64,000 bases of DNA. It comes from Oxyruncus cristatus (lineage: Eukaryota > Chordata > Aves > Passeriformes > Cotingidae). The position numbers were made by a program, and so were the translations under genes. The stretch spans positions 62,001 to 126,000 of the forward strand of contig VXAY01001101.1 of NCBI GenBank assembly GCA_013399855.1, written 5' to 3'. The notes under the pieces were generated by a model. The model was not told the DNA's origin. It saw only the letters and a list, made by a program, of their open reading frames with translations, and did not search any database. Positions 22,777 to 34,889 of the stretch are shown piece after piece; position 1 is the first letter of the stretch, and every line of letters starts with the position of its first letter.

Positions 22777-25328
22777 TGCATAGAGCAGGTGATTATCTCT
22801 TTCCCTAAATCATCTGAAGCTGTTTTGGGGGCAGATGGAGGGATTAGATAGGATACTAAGGTATCTGCCAGTCCTAATTTTTTAGTTCTAAGATTTTAAA
22901 GTTTGATTCTGAACAGTCTCATTAAAAATGGCCTTACATACATAAGCCTTGTAAAGAATAAACTTCAGTAAGGAATGCTATGAGTCCTGAGAAATGCAAA
23001 GCCCTGGCATGTCTTTTTGCATTTTTGCAGATTCCAGTAATAAATGTCATTAGATGTTTGTCTTGCCACGTTATCTGTACCTCCTTTGAGCCTCAAATTC
23101 CTCTTACACTCAGTTTAGAATAACACTTTTCTGCTTCTTTGGAACAGCAAAACTGGATTCCTTTCCATTCGGGTGGCCTTCATTCCTTCAGGCTCTCCAT
23201 TAGCAGAAAGACAGTTGTTTTCATAAAAGAAAGCACTTAAAGCCCCCCGGTATTATTAAGGTGACCAAGAGAAGAAAGATTAAGTTTTGGGCAGGGTAGG
23301 CATGGCAAGAATAGGATCTAAGCTTCTGCCTTCTGCTATGAGCTTGATTCATGGACAGGTGTAGCAGAAAAGGTTTTTTTGGATCAAATGTCTCAGGGTT
23401 GTGTGACTGCTTTGAATGCAGACAAATTGTACAGGCCTCTCTTATGTTTTGCTCTGCTGAATAATCACTGCCACAATGCATTGAATTCTGAACCATTTTT
23501 TGTCAGAGTGAGCTTAAACCTGAGTTTTCTCACATAACTGTGAAAGCTTCTCTGTGCTTCAGTTTCCTCTCATTTCCAAAATTAGAGTGTTATTTGCCTG
23601 CCTTAGAGTATCTGTGTGGCAAACCCAGATCCTTTTAATACAGTTACCTAAGCTGTGATGTATCCAACCAGCATAATGGCAAAGGTGTGAAACTGTTCCT
23701 ACAGAGGGTTTGGGGGCTGACTTTCTAAAACTGTTCAAGTGACACATACAAGGAGTGTCATGTTTTTGCTTTGAAAATACAGCCTCAAGGTGATATAAGG
23801 ATTACAAAAAATAGTGTCTGGAAAGTTCTTAGGATTCTTGAAGGTTTGACTTTGCAAGTGAAAAGCAGATTTTTTTTTTTTAAATAATAATTAGTATGTA
23901 ACTAGATAATTATTTACTCTCTACTAGTATATAACTAGTGATAACTAGTCCTGTGTTTGAGGAAGAGGAATCTACCAAGATAAGTTCACATGAGGATGCT
24001 CAGCTTCAGACAGACTCTTATAATCAGATTTTGGAATGTATTTATATACTTAATCCTGCTATGGACTTGTCTTCAGTCTTTCTAGAAGCCTCCAGGCACA
24101 TTCTCTGAGTAGGATTAGGTGATTTTAGGTTTGACTCTAACCTTAGAAAAGCAGGATATACAGTTCAGTCGTGGCTTTAGAACAAGTTAACTTGACCTTG
24201 GTTGCTTGACCAGCATAATTGTCTTTGTAAATGATATTTTACCTGTTGTGAGCTAAAATATGTCATATTAGCCCTCAGTTTGAGTCTTAAACAAAAGTAT
24301 TTTGTCTAACAATTGCATGGGTTTTGAATTTAGATATAGGGAGTTATAATGAGTTGGTTGCTAAATGCTATCTTGATTACATTCACTGATGGAGCATCCT
24401 TGGAAAATAGGATGCTTAGGACCTACACTACATTTATATTGATAACATATACTGAGAAAATGGTCTCCATCCAAATATTCTCTGAAACACTTATTCAAAT
24501 TTATTGTTATTACTCCATGTCATTGGTATAGATTAAGATAAAGCTATTTGCCAAGTGATCAAGGGAATTCACAGGTTTATTCTTCTCTGAGAAATATGAC
24601 TTTGTGATCTTGTAGGAATGATATTGACCCATAGCTTAAGGAAAGTATCTTTAAAGAAATGAAAAAGCCCCACATTCCACTGAAATTGTGTTACCTCTGA
24701 AAACTTCAGCCTAAATATGCTACCTATAGTGTAACATATTTATCCAAACTTAGGGGTTCTTGTGGTTCAGGCAATTTTTCATAGTCAGAATTGGTTTGGC
24801 ACCATTTTTTTTTTTCTTTTAATGTCTTTTTGTTGGTCAGAGTTGTCTGCTGCTCTAAAGTAAACAAGTTTTCTTTCCTTCCTCATTTGTAAGATCTAAG
24901 TTAGATTCTGTGCTTTGTTCTTTAACAAACACTGCTGACTTGGAGTAGAAGAATCAGTGAAGAACTTTTGAAAGATAATTTTCAAAAAAGGATATAAATA
25001 TCACTCCCTTTTCCTTTTCTGCTGTTCTTTGCCTGGGAGATATTGCCTAGGCTGCTGTTCCTATTGATCTTGATGGACAGATTGGCTACCCTTGCAAGGA
25101 TTAAGGATTTGAGCCTGTGAAAAGCGAACAAATCATTTCAAGGTTAGCCCTTTCCCAACTTCCATTAAAGCTATTCAGTATTTAAAGAAATTCTATAGTA
25201 ATTGATTGTCCTTCCAAGCATCGAAACATTTTATCCAGTAAGTGCGAGTCACATTTTTTAGACAGTTTGTTTGTTGCAAAAGGCGAAATAATTCAAATGT
25301 ATCTCTCTGCTTCTATTTCTCTGCTTGC
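22777..25328. other. Non-coding
   Basis: AT-rich. A minus-strand segment ending at 23650 (donor CTTAG|GTAACT) has a decent acceptor, but its most protein-like frame stops at the junction. There is a cluster of ACTAGT-type repeats at 23898-23949. No gene is supported. Confidence 0.5.
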
Positions 25329-25349
25329 AAAAAAAAAAAAAAAAAAAAA
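25329..25349. repeat. Poly-A tract (21 A)
   Basis: An uninterrupted run of 21 adenines on the plus strand. No retroposed body was recognised to its left, so a retrotransposon tail is not claimed. Confidence 0.95.
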
Positions 25350-25369
25350 TTGCTTAAATTTTGTTTTAC

Positions 25370-25395
25370 CTTTTGTTTATGGCAGCACAAGTGCC
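25370..25395 (-). CDS. Weak candidate micro-exon (26 bases)
   Basis: On the minus strand, a good pyrimidine tract (tctattttcttctctgaatag) precedes 26 bases ending in a donor AAAAG|GTAAAA. One frame gives G-T-C-A-A-I-N-K plus two bases (AG). Those two bases would join the leading G of exon 703-821 as an Arg codon, and the start is in phase with the end of candidate 25656-25702. Phase agreement has a one-in-three chance each time and very short exons are easily imitated. It is recorded only as part of a possible chain. Confidence 0.2.
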
Positions 25396-25655
25396 CTATT
25401 CAGAGAAGAAAATAGACTAACTGGTAGATTCTGAGAGGTTGTGTCTGTGAGAACCAGTATACACACACTGCATCATAAAGAGAACAGAATGAAATAATCC
25501 TGTATAAAAATAATTTCCAAGTGTAGATTAAGATGTAAAATTTCTAACTGTCTCAAACAACAAAATTCAAACAGGCAAAACAGAGAACAAAAAGCATGGG
25601 GAACCTCTTCCACACCCATTCGTAATTCAATACCTATAGTTAAATATAAACTCAC

Positions 25656-25702
25656 CTTTGGTAATTTACAGGGAACTATAACTGAGTCCCGAGTGCTCTT
25701 AG
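25656..25702 (-). CDS. Weak candidate exon (47 bases)
   Basis: The minus strand shows a strong donor (CCAAAG|GTGAGT) and a CAG acceptor (tgttgacag) with a poor pyrimidine tract. Two bases plus 15 codons read K-S-T-R-D-S-V-I-V-P-C-K-L-P-K. Its opening phase matches the one-base end of candidate exon 37233-37281 and its closing phase (0) matches candidate 25370-25395. A CpG is retained. No domain can be named from so short a piece. It may well be a chance combination. Confidence 0.22.
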
Positions 25703-26098
25703 CTGTCAACACTTCATGGATATTCTAATAATTTTACAATATTGGTGGCCTAATGTGGATATCAAATTATTTCAACAAATGGCATTTGTGCAGCAAAACT
25801 TAATATAGAGTAAAAAAAACCCCTTCTTGAACAGATTAAGAGTAATATTAGTAGGGGCAAAATTCTTCTTTGTTTTCAGTCTGATGGATGTTTTAAGGTA
25901 ATTCTGAATTTATGACATCAGTTACATTGACAACAGTCCTTTGAGCGTTTCTAGTAACACTGAAAAGCTCATGTCTGTAGATTTGTTGCTCTGATTTTTA
26001 GGGAAAATTATTCACTCAGATGTTACATAGACTCAGCAAGGTGAAAAAAATGTTCACGTGTTCATACTGGACTCCAGGGGAACATTCTTCATTTTTCG

Positions 26099-26201
26099 AA
26101 AAACCAAAACCAAAACAAGAAAGAATGAAACAAAACAGAAGCATACAAACAAAAAACCCCACCAAAACCCCACGACAAAACCAAACAAAACAGAAAATAA
26201 G
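26099..26201 (+). repeat. A/C-rich, T-poor low-complexity tract
   Basis: About 100 bases made of repeated AAAAC, AAACC and CAAAA words with almost no T. Read on the other strand this is a TTTTG-rich tract like those near 36200, 37930 and 63300. It produces open frames rich in Lys/Gln/Asn/Pro that should not be taken for genes. Possibly a decayed retroelement tail or simple slippage. Confidence 0.85.
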
Positions 26202-26694
26202 GTAGGCTCAGGTTCAGCAGGCAGTCTGTTTATTTGTTAAACAAGAACTAGTATTTGTTGGGTAATAGGAGAAAGTACTTCTGTCACGTAGAAAGCAGGA
26301 AACACAACATTACCAAAAGTACAACTTGTATGACTTAGAAAATTCCTACTTGGTTCTAGATGTCCTCCTACTGTATAATTCAACAGAAAAGAAGTGTGGG
26401 GATAGGGAAGGGTGGTGGTGACCTACAATTTAGGAAGATTTTCATGAGATGAAGATATTGAAAGGAATGGGGTGGTTAGATTTGGAGAGAACTTCTGGAG
26501 CTCTTCAAAAGAAGCTCTTCAGAGCTAACAATCCAGCCTCACTGCTTTGGCAAAATGAGAAAGTTGTTTAGGCTTTTGTTAAAAACTAAAGAATATTGGT
26601 GAAATTGAGTGGTAATACTTGGAAAAGCTATAACAACACTTTTAGCATTTAATTCTGGATAGACTTGTAGAATGCTTGTTGTCAGAACAGATCA

Positions 26695-27063
26695 TTAAAT
26701 GTTTCTTGTATGACTTCTACAGAAATAACAGACAACTAGAGTTTCAGTAAATGGTGCTTGTATCCCAATAACATCTTTCAATTTCTGAACTTCTGCTACT
26801 TCTAAAAAATATTGTCTAGAATTAAAAAGCTGAACTGATGATGAATCTTTTACAGCCTTGAGTAAGTGGTCCAGTACCATCATTTCTTTGTTTAGATAAA
26901 TACGTTCAGAACTAGAATTTCTTTTGTTGTTTTTCAAAATGTAGGCTGTTTTGTGATGTAAAATAATTATTGTAGCACTTTTGCTAAGGTTTAGGAATTT
27001 CAGTAACTTTTTAAACATGGACATTAGAGCTGAATGCCACAGACCACCAACAGGCTCATTCAC
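26695..27063 (-). other. 122-codon minus-strand ORF, coding status unclear
   Basis: The frame is open from about 27075 to a TAA at 26695. It contains stretches such as L-W-H-S-A-L-M-S-M-F-K-K-L-L-K-F and E-V-A-E-V-Q-K-L-K-D-V-I-G. It would need an acceptor near 27075 (aaatacag, poor pyrimidine tract), and no good donor occurs inside. If coding it would be a terminal exon, which conflicts with the gene continuing to the left edge unless alternatively used. A few ORFs of this length are expected by chance in 64 kb of AT-rich DNA on six frames. No domain was recognised. Confidence 0.18.
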
Positions 27064-27588
27064 ATGCTGGTGTGGAGGTAACGTTTTTCTGTATTTACTT
27101 TTTGAGCTCCATGGTAACTCAGGTGCTTATCTTGTGTAGCCTCACCTCTGCTGTGGTCCTGAAATCCTTTTAAATACCTCTGATTTTTATGAGAAGGGTT
27201 TTTTTTAAGCATCACCTTTGATCTTTCTTTCCGTGTGTACAGTTCTTTATCTGACTACTTTAGCAAGAAGGTATTTATTCTAATCAGTGTTATTGTACAA
27301 TATTCTGTGGAGAGCAGGGATTAAAAGCAGTAAAAACCAGCTTATATGTTTCAGGGAACACCCACAATAAATGAACAAAGATAAGAAAATACAAAATTCC
27401 AGAGTTCTTATGCCTTCAGCATAACACAAGTGCTAATTGACAAAGGTTGGGAAAGAAAATGAATGCTGCAGGAATCAGGATAAGGGTAAATGTATTTGAA
27501 GTACTGTCAGAAGTCTAATTCAATGTAGTCTGAAAATGTGTCCAACTTGTTACACTAAACTGTGTTAAGTAGGAATCCCCTTGCACGG

Positions 27589-28132
27589 AGTCATGGTTTA
27601 GCCCCATCCAGCAGCTCAGCCCCTCACAGCCACCTGCTCCCTTCCCTGGGGTGGGGAGGGAACTGGAAGAGTGAAAGTGAGAAAGCTTGTGGCTTGAGGT
27701 AAAGACAGTTTAATAAGTAAAACAAAGTCCGTGAGCACAAGCAAAGCCAAACTTTCCAAGGGCATTCACCATTTCCCAAGGGCAGGCAGGTGCTCAGCCA
27801 TCCCCAGGGCAGCTCCATCACGCTCAATGCGGGCTTGGGAAGACAAACACCATCACTCTGGATGTCCCCCTTTCCTCCTCCTTCCCCCAGTGACATATGC
27901 TGGGCCTGACACCAAATGTCCTGGCTCTGTCCCCTCCCAGCTCCTCGTGTACCCCCACCCTGCTGATGGTGGGGTGAGGAGCAGAAAAGGCCTTGGCTCT
28001 GTGTAATCACTGCCCAGTGATAACTGAAACATCCCCCAATTACCAATGCTATTTCCAGCACAAATCCTAAACACAGCCCCATACCAGCTACTGTAAAGAA
28101 AAATAACTCTTAACTCTGCCAAAACCAGCACG
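27589..28132 (-). mobile_element. Solo LTR of an avian ERVL-like endogenous retrovirus
   Basis: On the minus strand the element starts with the diagnostic avian LTR opening (CTGGTTTTGGCAGAGTTAA, with TTTTC and GTAGCTGGTAT following). It has the GGACATTTGG and GCTGGGAGGGGACAGAG boxes in the middle and ends with GGGGCTAAACCATGACT. I know this layout as a widespread LTR of neoavian genomes, usually assigned to ERVL. An antisense TTTAATAAG near 27710 lies where the LTR polyadenylation region is expected. The terminal dinucleotides look mutated. GCACG occurs at both edges (27583-27587 and 28128-28132) but overlaps the right end, so a target-site duplication is not certain. No internal retroviral genes flank it, so it is a solo LTR left by recombination. 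Open frames inside are incidental. Confidence 0.85.
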
Positions 28133-28859
28133 TAGGGTTTACTTGGTGGTGTTTCAGTTGTTTTGGTTTTGGGTTTTATTTGTTGTTCCTTTGTTTTGCT
28201 TGGTTTCCTCTTAACAAGTTTCAGCTCCTGACAGTAGTTTTTATGGAAGTGTCAGAGGAGAGCGTTAAATTTTATATGATGTTTTCTTACCTCAGGGACC
28301 ACCTGGAGAATACCTACATTCTATACTATATAGTACACAGAGAAGGCACCTCATGGGGAAAAAATTATTAGAAACCACTGATTATGTGACTAAAACACAA
28401 TATGGGAAGGTTTTACATTTTTAAATATAAACTATATATAGTTTTAATAATCTGCAGATATCCTGCAAAGTTCTGTCATGTGCATGAACATGGAGGGCAG
28501 GGAAAATCTAAGTCATAGACATTAGAGATACAAAAGACAACCTACCTGATCTCTTGTAAGTGCAAGAAACGTTTATGTTGCCTATTTTTGACAAGTTGCA
28601 AGCGTGGGATATCAGCGAAATGGTTCTGATTCCTTCAAGGAGGGACTGTTTCCTGAGAGTTCTGTATTATTTACTTCCAGGATGACAAGAAGCACATGTT
28701 TTGAAGTTGCACTGGAATGACAGTGAAATCTGCCAGGCACAGATCTCAGGAGAGAGCTTAGAATGGATGTCTTTTGGAAAATGGCTAGTTTCCAGATATT
28801 GTGTTCACTGTGTTGCCTCAGAATTGGGAGGTGAGAAAAACTCCAGGCAAATTGAGTTA
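28133..28859. other. Non-coding
   Basis: T/G-rich just right of the LTR (28140-28200), then ordinary AT-rich sequence. A plus-strand ORF at 28180-28371 lacks support. Confidence 0.5.
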
Positions 28860-29200
28860 AGATACAGAACAGCTCTTTAACGAAGGCCTTCGGGCATGAG
28901 AACTGCAGAAAAACCACCCACCCCCGTGTCCAGGGGTTCCACAATTTATGGTCTGATCCGAGAACTGCACACCCCCAGATCTGCCCCCCCTGGGAACACC
29001 TCCCAGGAAATTGAGTCGGAGGTCCTAAGACCCCTTTCATCCTCATCTTTTTCCTCTTCCCAGCACGTGCTGTCTTTGGAGCTTCTCCAAGGTTCCAGGC
29101 TTGAAGGTTGCTTTGACTATGATGGTATCTTGTCCTTCAGGCCTGGCGTGCGTATGTTCTTAAGCAGAATGTGTTTACTATAGTCCTGCCTTGAAAGAAG
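28860..29200. repeat. C-rich block of unknown origin, possibly a decayed transposable element
   Basis: This block differs sharply from its AT-rich surroundings. It has several C runs (28916-28926, 28968-28974, 28983-28991), retained CpGs and open frames on both strands. The texture resembles the LTR at 27.6-28.1 kb, but no known family words were recognised. It could be an old LTR or a segment of exon-like sequence. Confidence 0.3.
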
Positions 29201-29941
29201 CCTAAACAAGCCTAAAGAATTTAGAAAATTCGATAAGAAATGGGGGAATAGGGTTTGGTGAATGTTAACTACTATTCTAAAGTGTGAGAGACTATACAGC
29301 TACGTTAAAACCTACAAAAAACTAAAAATCCTACAAGTCCTGAGGCATCACTACTATGGTCTATCCTTTGTATCCAAGTAAGGACATATTATGCTTATTT
29401 GCTATTAGGAAAGGTGTGTGGATAGCTGTGCAGCTTTGAAATACAGGCCACATTGTTGGAAGGATGAAAATTTCTGTCTTCGAATAAAATTGGGACTGTA
29501 GGAAGAGCCATTTCATCACTAAGGACTTGCACTGATTCAGTAGACATTAAAACTCTTGACCTCCTACGTCACTTGGGTGCTGTAAAGATGTTTCCAGACT
29601 ACTTCTGCTTTTTGTAAGATTAAAAAATATATTTTTCAATATAAATTACATTCAAAAATTATCCCATTTACATTTTAATTGTTGTGTGGAAAGAAGTGCC
29701 TTTATATCACAAAATACATATGAAAACAAATTTATCTTTTCCCCTAAAGGAACACATTTGACAAAGCTTAGAAATAGTTTTGCTTTCAACAAAAAATATG
29801 CATTTGATGTGGTTTTAACCCATTCTAAAATAGAAATTCTGTTCCCATTGAGTCAACTGTAAGATTCTTAGAAGTTTTAAGTCTACTTAGGAAATAGCAG
29901 TGAAATTGGAATATGCTTAGCTGGAAGAGAGAAACTCTTCC
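29201..29941. other. Non-coding
   Basis: AT-rich, no gene or repeat family recognised. Confidence 0.5.
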
Positions 29942-29981
29942 AGGCAGCTCAGATTTCTGTGAGGCAGCTCACATTTCTGAA
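29942..29981. repeat. 20-bp tandem duplication
   Basis: Two adjacent 20-base units beginning aggcagctca and containing atttctg, with about 17 of 20 bases identical. Local slippage duplication. Confidence 0.75.
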
Positions 29982-30890
29982 TGACTATTTGCAAGTTCGG
30001 TAGGTCGGATGCACTTTTTGCCGCATCTTGGAAGTGGAATACTCAGAGACCTACTTCAGTGTCACTGCTTCGAAAACACCACTTATCCTAAAACACCTGC
30101 TCTGCCACTGGTTCTCTAGAGCCCCTAATTTATGGCATAAAATACCACTATTTTTAACAGAGCAGAAGGATTTCTTATGTTAGCCCTTCCTTAGATTTTT
30201 TTTTTTAATATCATATTGAGCATTTATAGCTGAATGTGTACCTTCAAGCATTTCCATTTCATCCCCTAATTTATTCCCATTTGTATTACATAAGAGTCCA
30301 ATTCAACATCAAATTTCTCTTCCATGGGTTTAATAGCACTTAGTCCAGTACTTATGGAAATTTCACAGGTAGAACCAATCTCTGTCAGCTTCCCCAGGGT
30401 GGAAATTACAGGGCATGGGAGAAAATATGGAGCTACTGAGGGAGAACTCCCTTGAGTGATCTCCCTATCTTCCCCTCCAAAGCATATTAACAATCATTTC
30501 TGAAGCATCACAGCTATATTTGGAGCATTTTTTTTTTTTCTGACAAATAGGAGATAAAATCTTGTGTAAAGTCTCCTAAGCTAAAAGCTTTGCCCTCCAA
30601 AATCCTACTGCTCGATGTCTCAGCTGTGCTTGCAATTATAGACAACTCCAGTGAAGTTAATATAATGCCACTGTGTCTGACAGTGTTCACAGTAGTGGAG
30701 TTTGAATTAGAAAATTACACTATTGAAGAAGAACAGCCCTTTTCCACAGCTGTGAAATTATTAACTCTCAGAAAATGGCAGAATACTTTTTTTAATGATT
30801 TTCCAGCTCTTAAATTAATACCATCACTGTTGATTGAACTCAAGGTCACACGAATTCTATAGAAAATGGTCTTGGGTTCTTCGGTTGCTG

Positions 30891-30904
30891 GTTACTGTGG
30901 CAAC
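30891..30904. promoter_or_regulatory. RFX X-box-like motif
   Basis: GTTACTGTGGCAAC has the half-sites of an RFX X-box (GTTRCC and GGCAAC type inverted arms), with one mismatch in the left arm. A second GTTGC lies just upstream. A single motif in 64 kb can be chance. Confidence 0.2.
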
Positions 30905-32888
30905 ATAATTCATATCAGAAAAGCTTAATTTTATTGTGAAAGTTAGTGATGCTTTTAGCACCATAACCCTTGACAGTTTGTTTTGAAATTAACTTTTATC
31001 CTTTTTCTACAGTACAGTATGGTGCTAAATTTTTTCCTCTAGGAAAACATAAACGTTTGAGAGAAGTTATTAATAAAACGTTTGGGTTGATGGCTTATCA
31101 CCACTTGTAAAACACTGAATGTATGTTCATCAGCTGTCATTTCCTGCAACCTTGATAATACAGTGGGGGTAGTGTTCCCTGCTAGAGCTTTACTTCTTTT
31201 GAAATGAGTTGGATGTTGTTCACAAGCACAAAACCTAAAACAAACAACCCCCTGCCCCAGTTATCATACATGCATATGTAGACAGATACGCATATCATTC
31301 CAGTACTAGGTGATATTTATATTTGTTTTATTTTGAAAGTCTAAGGGTGAGATCTTAACTAACAGTCACTGCCAACATGGAACCTCTGTTCCTTGTGCAC
31401 TTTCTCTTTAATTTCATGGGGCAACTGTAGTAACAAGGAATGAACTCTGAGAAAAGGAAATGTTTCTATTCACTGGACTGAAGTTCTTCCCGTGCAGGTT
31501 TTGATGGCTGTTTCCAAATGTGTCACTTGCTGACAGTAGATAAATGAAAGCAGGTTCATGCATATCAGTTTTCCTGAAAGTAAGGGTAAAACTCGGTTGA
31601 AGTTGCTATTTTCTCTTTACTTCAAAGCAAGCTTGGCATGATATTGTATTGACACTTAATGTTACACAACCATAATGTTGTTCAACCAGGACAATCCCTG
31701 TTTCTTCACTGTTATTTTTTGGGGCAGTTACTGCTCTTGTCTTCGGTATCTTTGAAATCCTCCTGCTCCTCCCTGAACTACATCTTGTGTACTGAGCTTC
31801 CAGTCTTACTGAGCCATTCAGTTCTCCTAATGCTGACTGTGTTGAGGAGGGCTATGATGGGAACACTGTAAATAACACAATTAGTGTTTTTCTATTAACT
31901 TGTTTTCTCATATTAATGTGCAATGGGAAAGCGTGATCTGTGTTCCTGAGTGAGTGAGATTGGCAAAAAAAATACTCCTCCCTCTCAGACAAATATTGGG
32001 CACTGTTTCATCTGAGTTGTCCCTTTGAAGGATGTGGCTAAGACTCTTCTATTCTCACTGGATCTTTAGGTTAGTCTAAACTCCTTTGTGGTTAAGATCC
32101 ATACTGCAGATCACTGTTGCAATCAATCAGAACTGAGATTCACTGGATGTTTGATGGAAGCTCTACAATCACCCTTACACATAGCACAATTGGAAGCCTG
32201 AACTAGTTGTCTGCCTCTTCTATCAGGAGTTGAAGTATGAGGAGGCAGCTGTCAGAAATTGATAATGAGATGCAGTGATAGAGCTATGTGATTACTTTTA
32301 GCCACCTTTATCTATACAAAGCACAGTGGAAGCTGAGTTATCATTAGGCTAAACTATAAAAGAGTTTTTATATAATTGTTTATTCAGACCTGGCAAATAT
32401 AATTTAAATGGCATGATATAGGCCCACGGATGTTTGCTCTTCATGTGACCATCCAGTGGAAACACAATCTCTTGCCACAGTCACCATTACCAAGTTTCAT
32501 GTGGTCTTCAAAGGCAGCCCACAAGAATGTGTATTCCCCAATTGCAGTTTGGTGCTGAAGTCACAAAGAGAGTGAGGTCAACAATTTCTGACTCAAATTT
32601 GCCATTACTTTGCTGTGCTTCACTAGATCAATGATGAAAAAGAGGCGGGTATGCAAAATATTTACGGTCCTCTCTAACTTCAAGCACCTAATTTAAACTT
32701 AAACCTGATTTAAATCTAATTTAAAATGACAGGGATTGATAGATTGTTCATGTGCTCAAATACATAATGCAGCTTTAGAGTCTATGTAAATAGGCAAAGA
32801 TTCGAATTATTGGTATACTAATGTTCTGTGGAAAACTTTCTTAAAAACCTTCTGAGCAATGTTCTAGAGAAGAAAGCAAAGCAGAAAA

Positions 32889-32912
32889 CTATATATATAT
32901 GTATGTACGTAT
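32889..32912. repeat. TA/TG microsatellite
   Basis: A short alternating AT run changing to gtatgtacgta. A simple repeat; no function is implied. Confidence 0.8.
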
Positions 32913-33343
32913 AACAATATCCTTGTATTCTGGAAAGCTGCTGGTACAGAAACACAAGCCCTGTGGATGTTTGCTATTGATCAGACTGTAGACAGCTCTT
33001 CCTATTTTTTTCTCTCTCTATTTCTTCCTTACTCCAGTGAAATATTAATAGTGATCTCCTTTACTACATCAAAATACAGAAACAAGGAGTAAATTGTATT
33101 GTTACAAATTTTTTAACATGACATTACTAAAGAAGCAGATTAGTTTAAGGAATGCATAATTCATTGTCTGTTTCACATTGCTGGATACTGACAAAATTAT
33201 ATTAATCTTTCTTTTCTAGCTAATTAGGATTTCTATGCCCTTTTCATGAAAGACTATCCTATTCATAAATCTAGTACATCCAGGACTTATGTTGCATTGC
33301 TTTTATTATTATTGTATCACTGTTTCAGTAGTTCAGTTTTAGA

Positions 33344-33392
33344 GCTGCCGACATAACAGTCAAGGAGATTTACAACCGACTGTTATGGCAGC
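33344..33392. repeat. Imperfect inverted repeat (hairpin)
   Basis: The left arm gctgccgacataacagtc (33344-33361) pairs with the right arm gactgttatggcagc (33378-33392), leaving a 16-base loop and two to three unpaired bases. The stem is too short for a typical microRNA precursor. It could be the remnant of a small inverted-repeat element or chance. Confidence 0.7.
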
Positions 33393-34889
33393 ATTTTATA
33401 GCTCACACTGCACTACAGATCCTTTAAAGACTGAACAATTATCCTGTGACTTCAGTGTAAAAGTACAATTTCTGTTGGTACCAGGAAATACTGGAATATC
33501 TGTCGCCCACAACACCTTTTTTACTTATTTTGGATAGAATTCTGAGTTTCCACCAATCATGATTTGCTGCTAAACTAGAAGTTAATTAATGAAATGCACT
33601 TCTCCCCTCATGCACATCTTCCCTGCCCACTGTGGCTCATAGCGCTGCTTCCCTTTCCATGTTCTACATTGCAGAACCTGAGAGTAGTAATTGAAAAGCT
33701 AAACAAGAAAACACATTATTTCCTTTCTCCTTTTTTTAAGGGTTTCTACAGAGAATACTGAAACCAAAACTCTGCTTTGTCAGGGGTCATCTATCACTAT
33801 CTTTAATTTTTTACCAATATCCTTCACCTTCCTGACATGTTTACTTCTCCAGCTTTCTTTATCTTCCCTCCCCTCCCCAAATTCACCCATACCCTTTTTC
33901 TCACCACTGTTACTAATCTGAAAAATCTGATATCCCCTTTCACAAAGGAAATATCCATGTGGTTTATCCCTTGTACCTTGAAAAATATTTACTGCTCAGT
34001 GTTCTCCTTGATATGCAGTTCACCTGCTGGTTTTCCTGATGCAATCTTTCTTTGATAAATCTCTCACTGAATAGGTTACCAGCTCAACATCTCATTAGTG
34101 GATACATGTGTGGGGGTGTGCATGTGCAGTCGAGTTCTGTGAAGATCAAGGAAAGTAAAAAAACGAGGTAAAATATTCACCCCCTAATGTTTCTGTAAAT
34201 TACTATTTTTACTACTCATTTGTGGATATGGTAAGTGTATATACACATATAAAATAAGTGAGAGTTGCAATTATAGTGCAAAAAGTAGTTGAAGAAAGAG
34301 AACATTCTGTTATGAACAGGGGGATTAATGAGGCCTGGCTTCCCATGGATTTATGTCCTTTGTGTCCTCAGTCCTCTCTTCTGACTGCATTGCTCCCAGT
34401 TCCTTCCCAAGTCTCCTGTGATGATCACACTGGCAGGAAACAGCACTTTTTGCAGTTAACATGCAGCTGCTGAAGAGAAGTGTATAATGGCTGAATCCTG
34501 TCTTTCGCTCTCTTAGAGCACTAATTTGTTTCTTTCCTGTACAGCTGCTGATCTCCAGAATGTGTTTAAGTGCTTCAGACTTTTATCTGTCTTTCAAATT
34601 TTTCCTCAGCTGGCCACTATTTACTGTGGGAAAGGCAATTCAGTAGACAAGTAGCATTTTTAAATGTGTCTTGCTCCTTAAGTACCAAACTAAAAATGAG
34701 ATCAAATTAAAATATACAGTTTGTGTAGCATAAAGTATTTTGGGAGCTTCAGTTATTATTCCAAAAGTCTTTTACTAATACTATATTAATCACTGAGCCT
34801 ACTCAGTAAATAAAGTACTTTTAATAAATAAAATTACTAAGTGTCCTTAGTAAAAGGACATACAACTCTAAGAATTTGAACTAACATAT
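33393..34889. other. Non-coding
   Basis: AT-rich; plus-strand ORFs at 33837-34055 and 34258-34473 lack support. No repeats were recognised. Confidence 0.5.

Larger units (their letters stand above)
29982..33343. other. Non-coding
   Basis: AT-rich and repeat-poor. A plus-strand open segment at 30590-30862 has no usable splice pair. Segments near 32250-32420 are AT-rich without simple repeats and could be conserved non-coding DNA. No gene is supported. Confidence 0.5.

Noticed and set aside
23600..23702. Minus-strand segment with good acceptor and donor near 23650
   Set aside because: The most membrane-like frame hits TAG exactly at the donor; the other frames are unremarkable.
25329..25349. 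Poly-A run as a retrogene tail
   Set aside because: No retroposed body or target-site duplication was seen beside it.
27624..28131. Minus-strand ORFs of 92-152 codons
   Set aside because: They lie inside the LTR, which is non-coding.
28612..29046. 144-codon minus-strand ORF
   Set aside because: It coincides with the C-rich block that looks like a decayed element; no domain or splice support.
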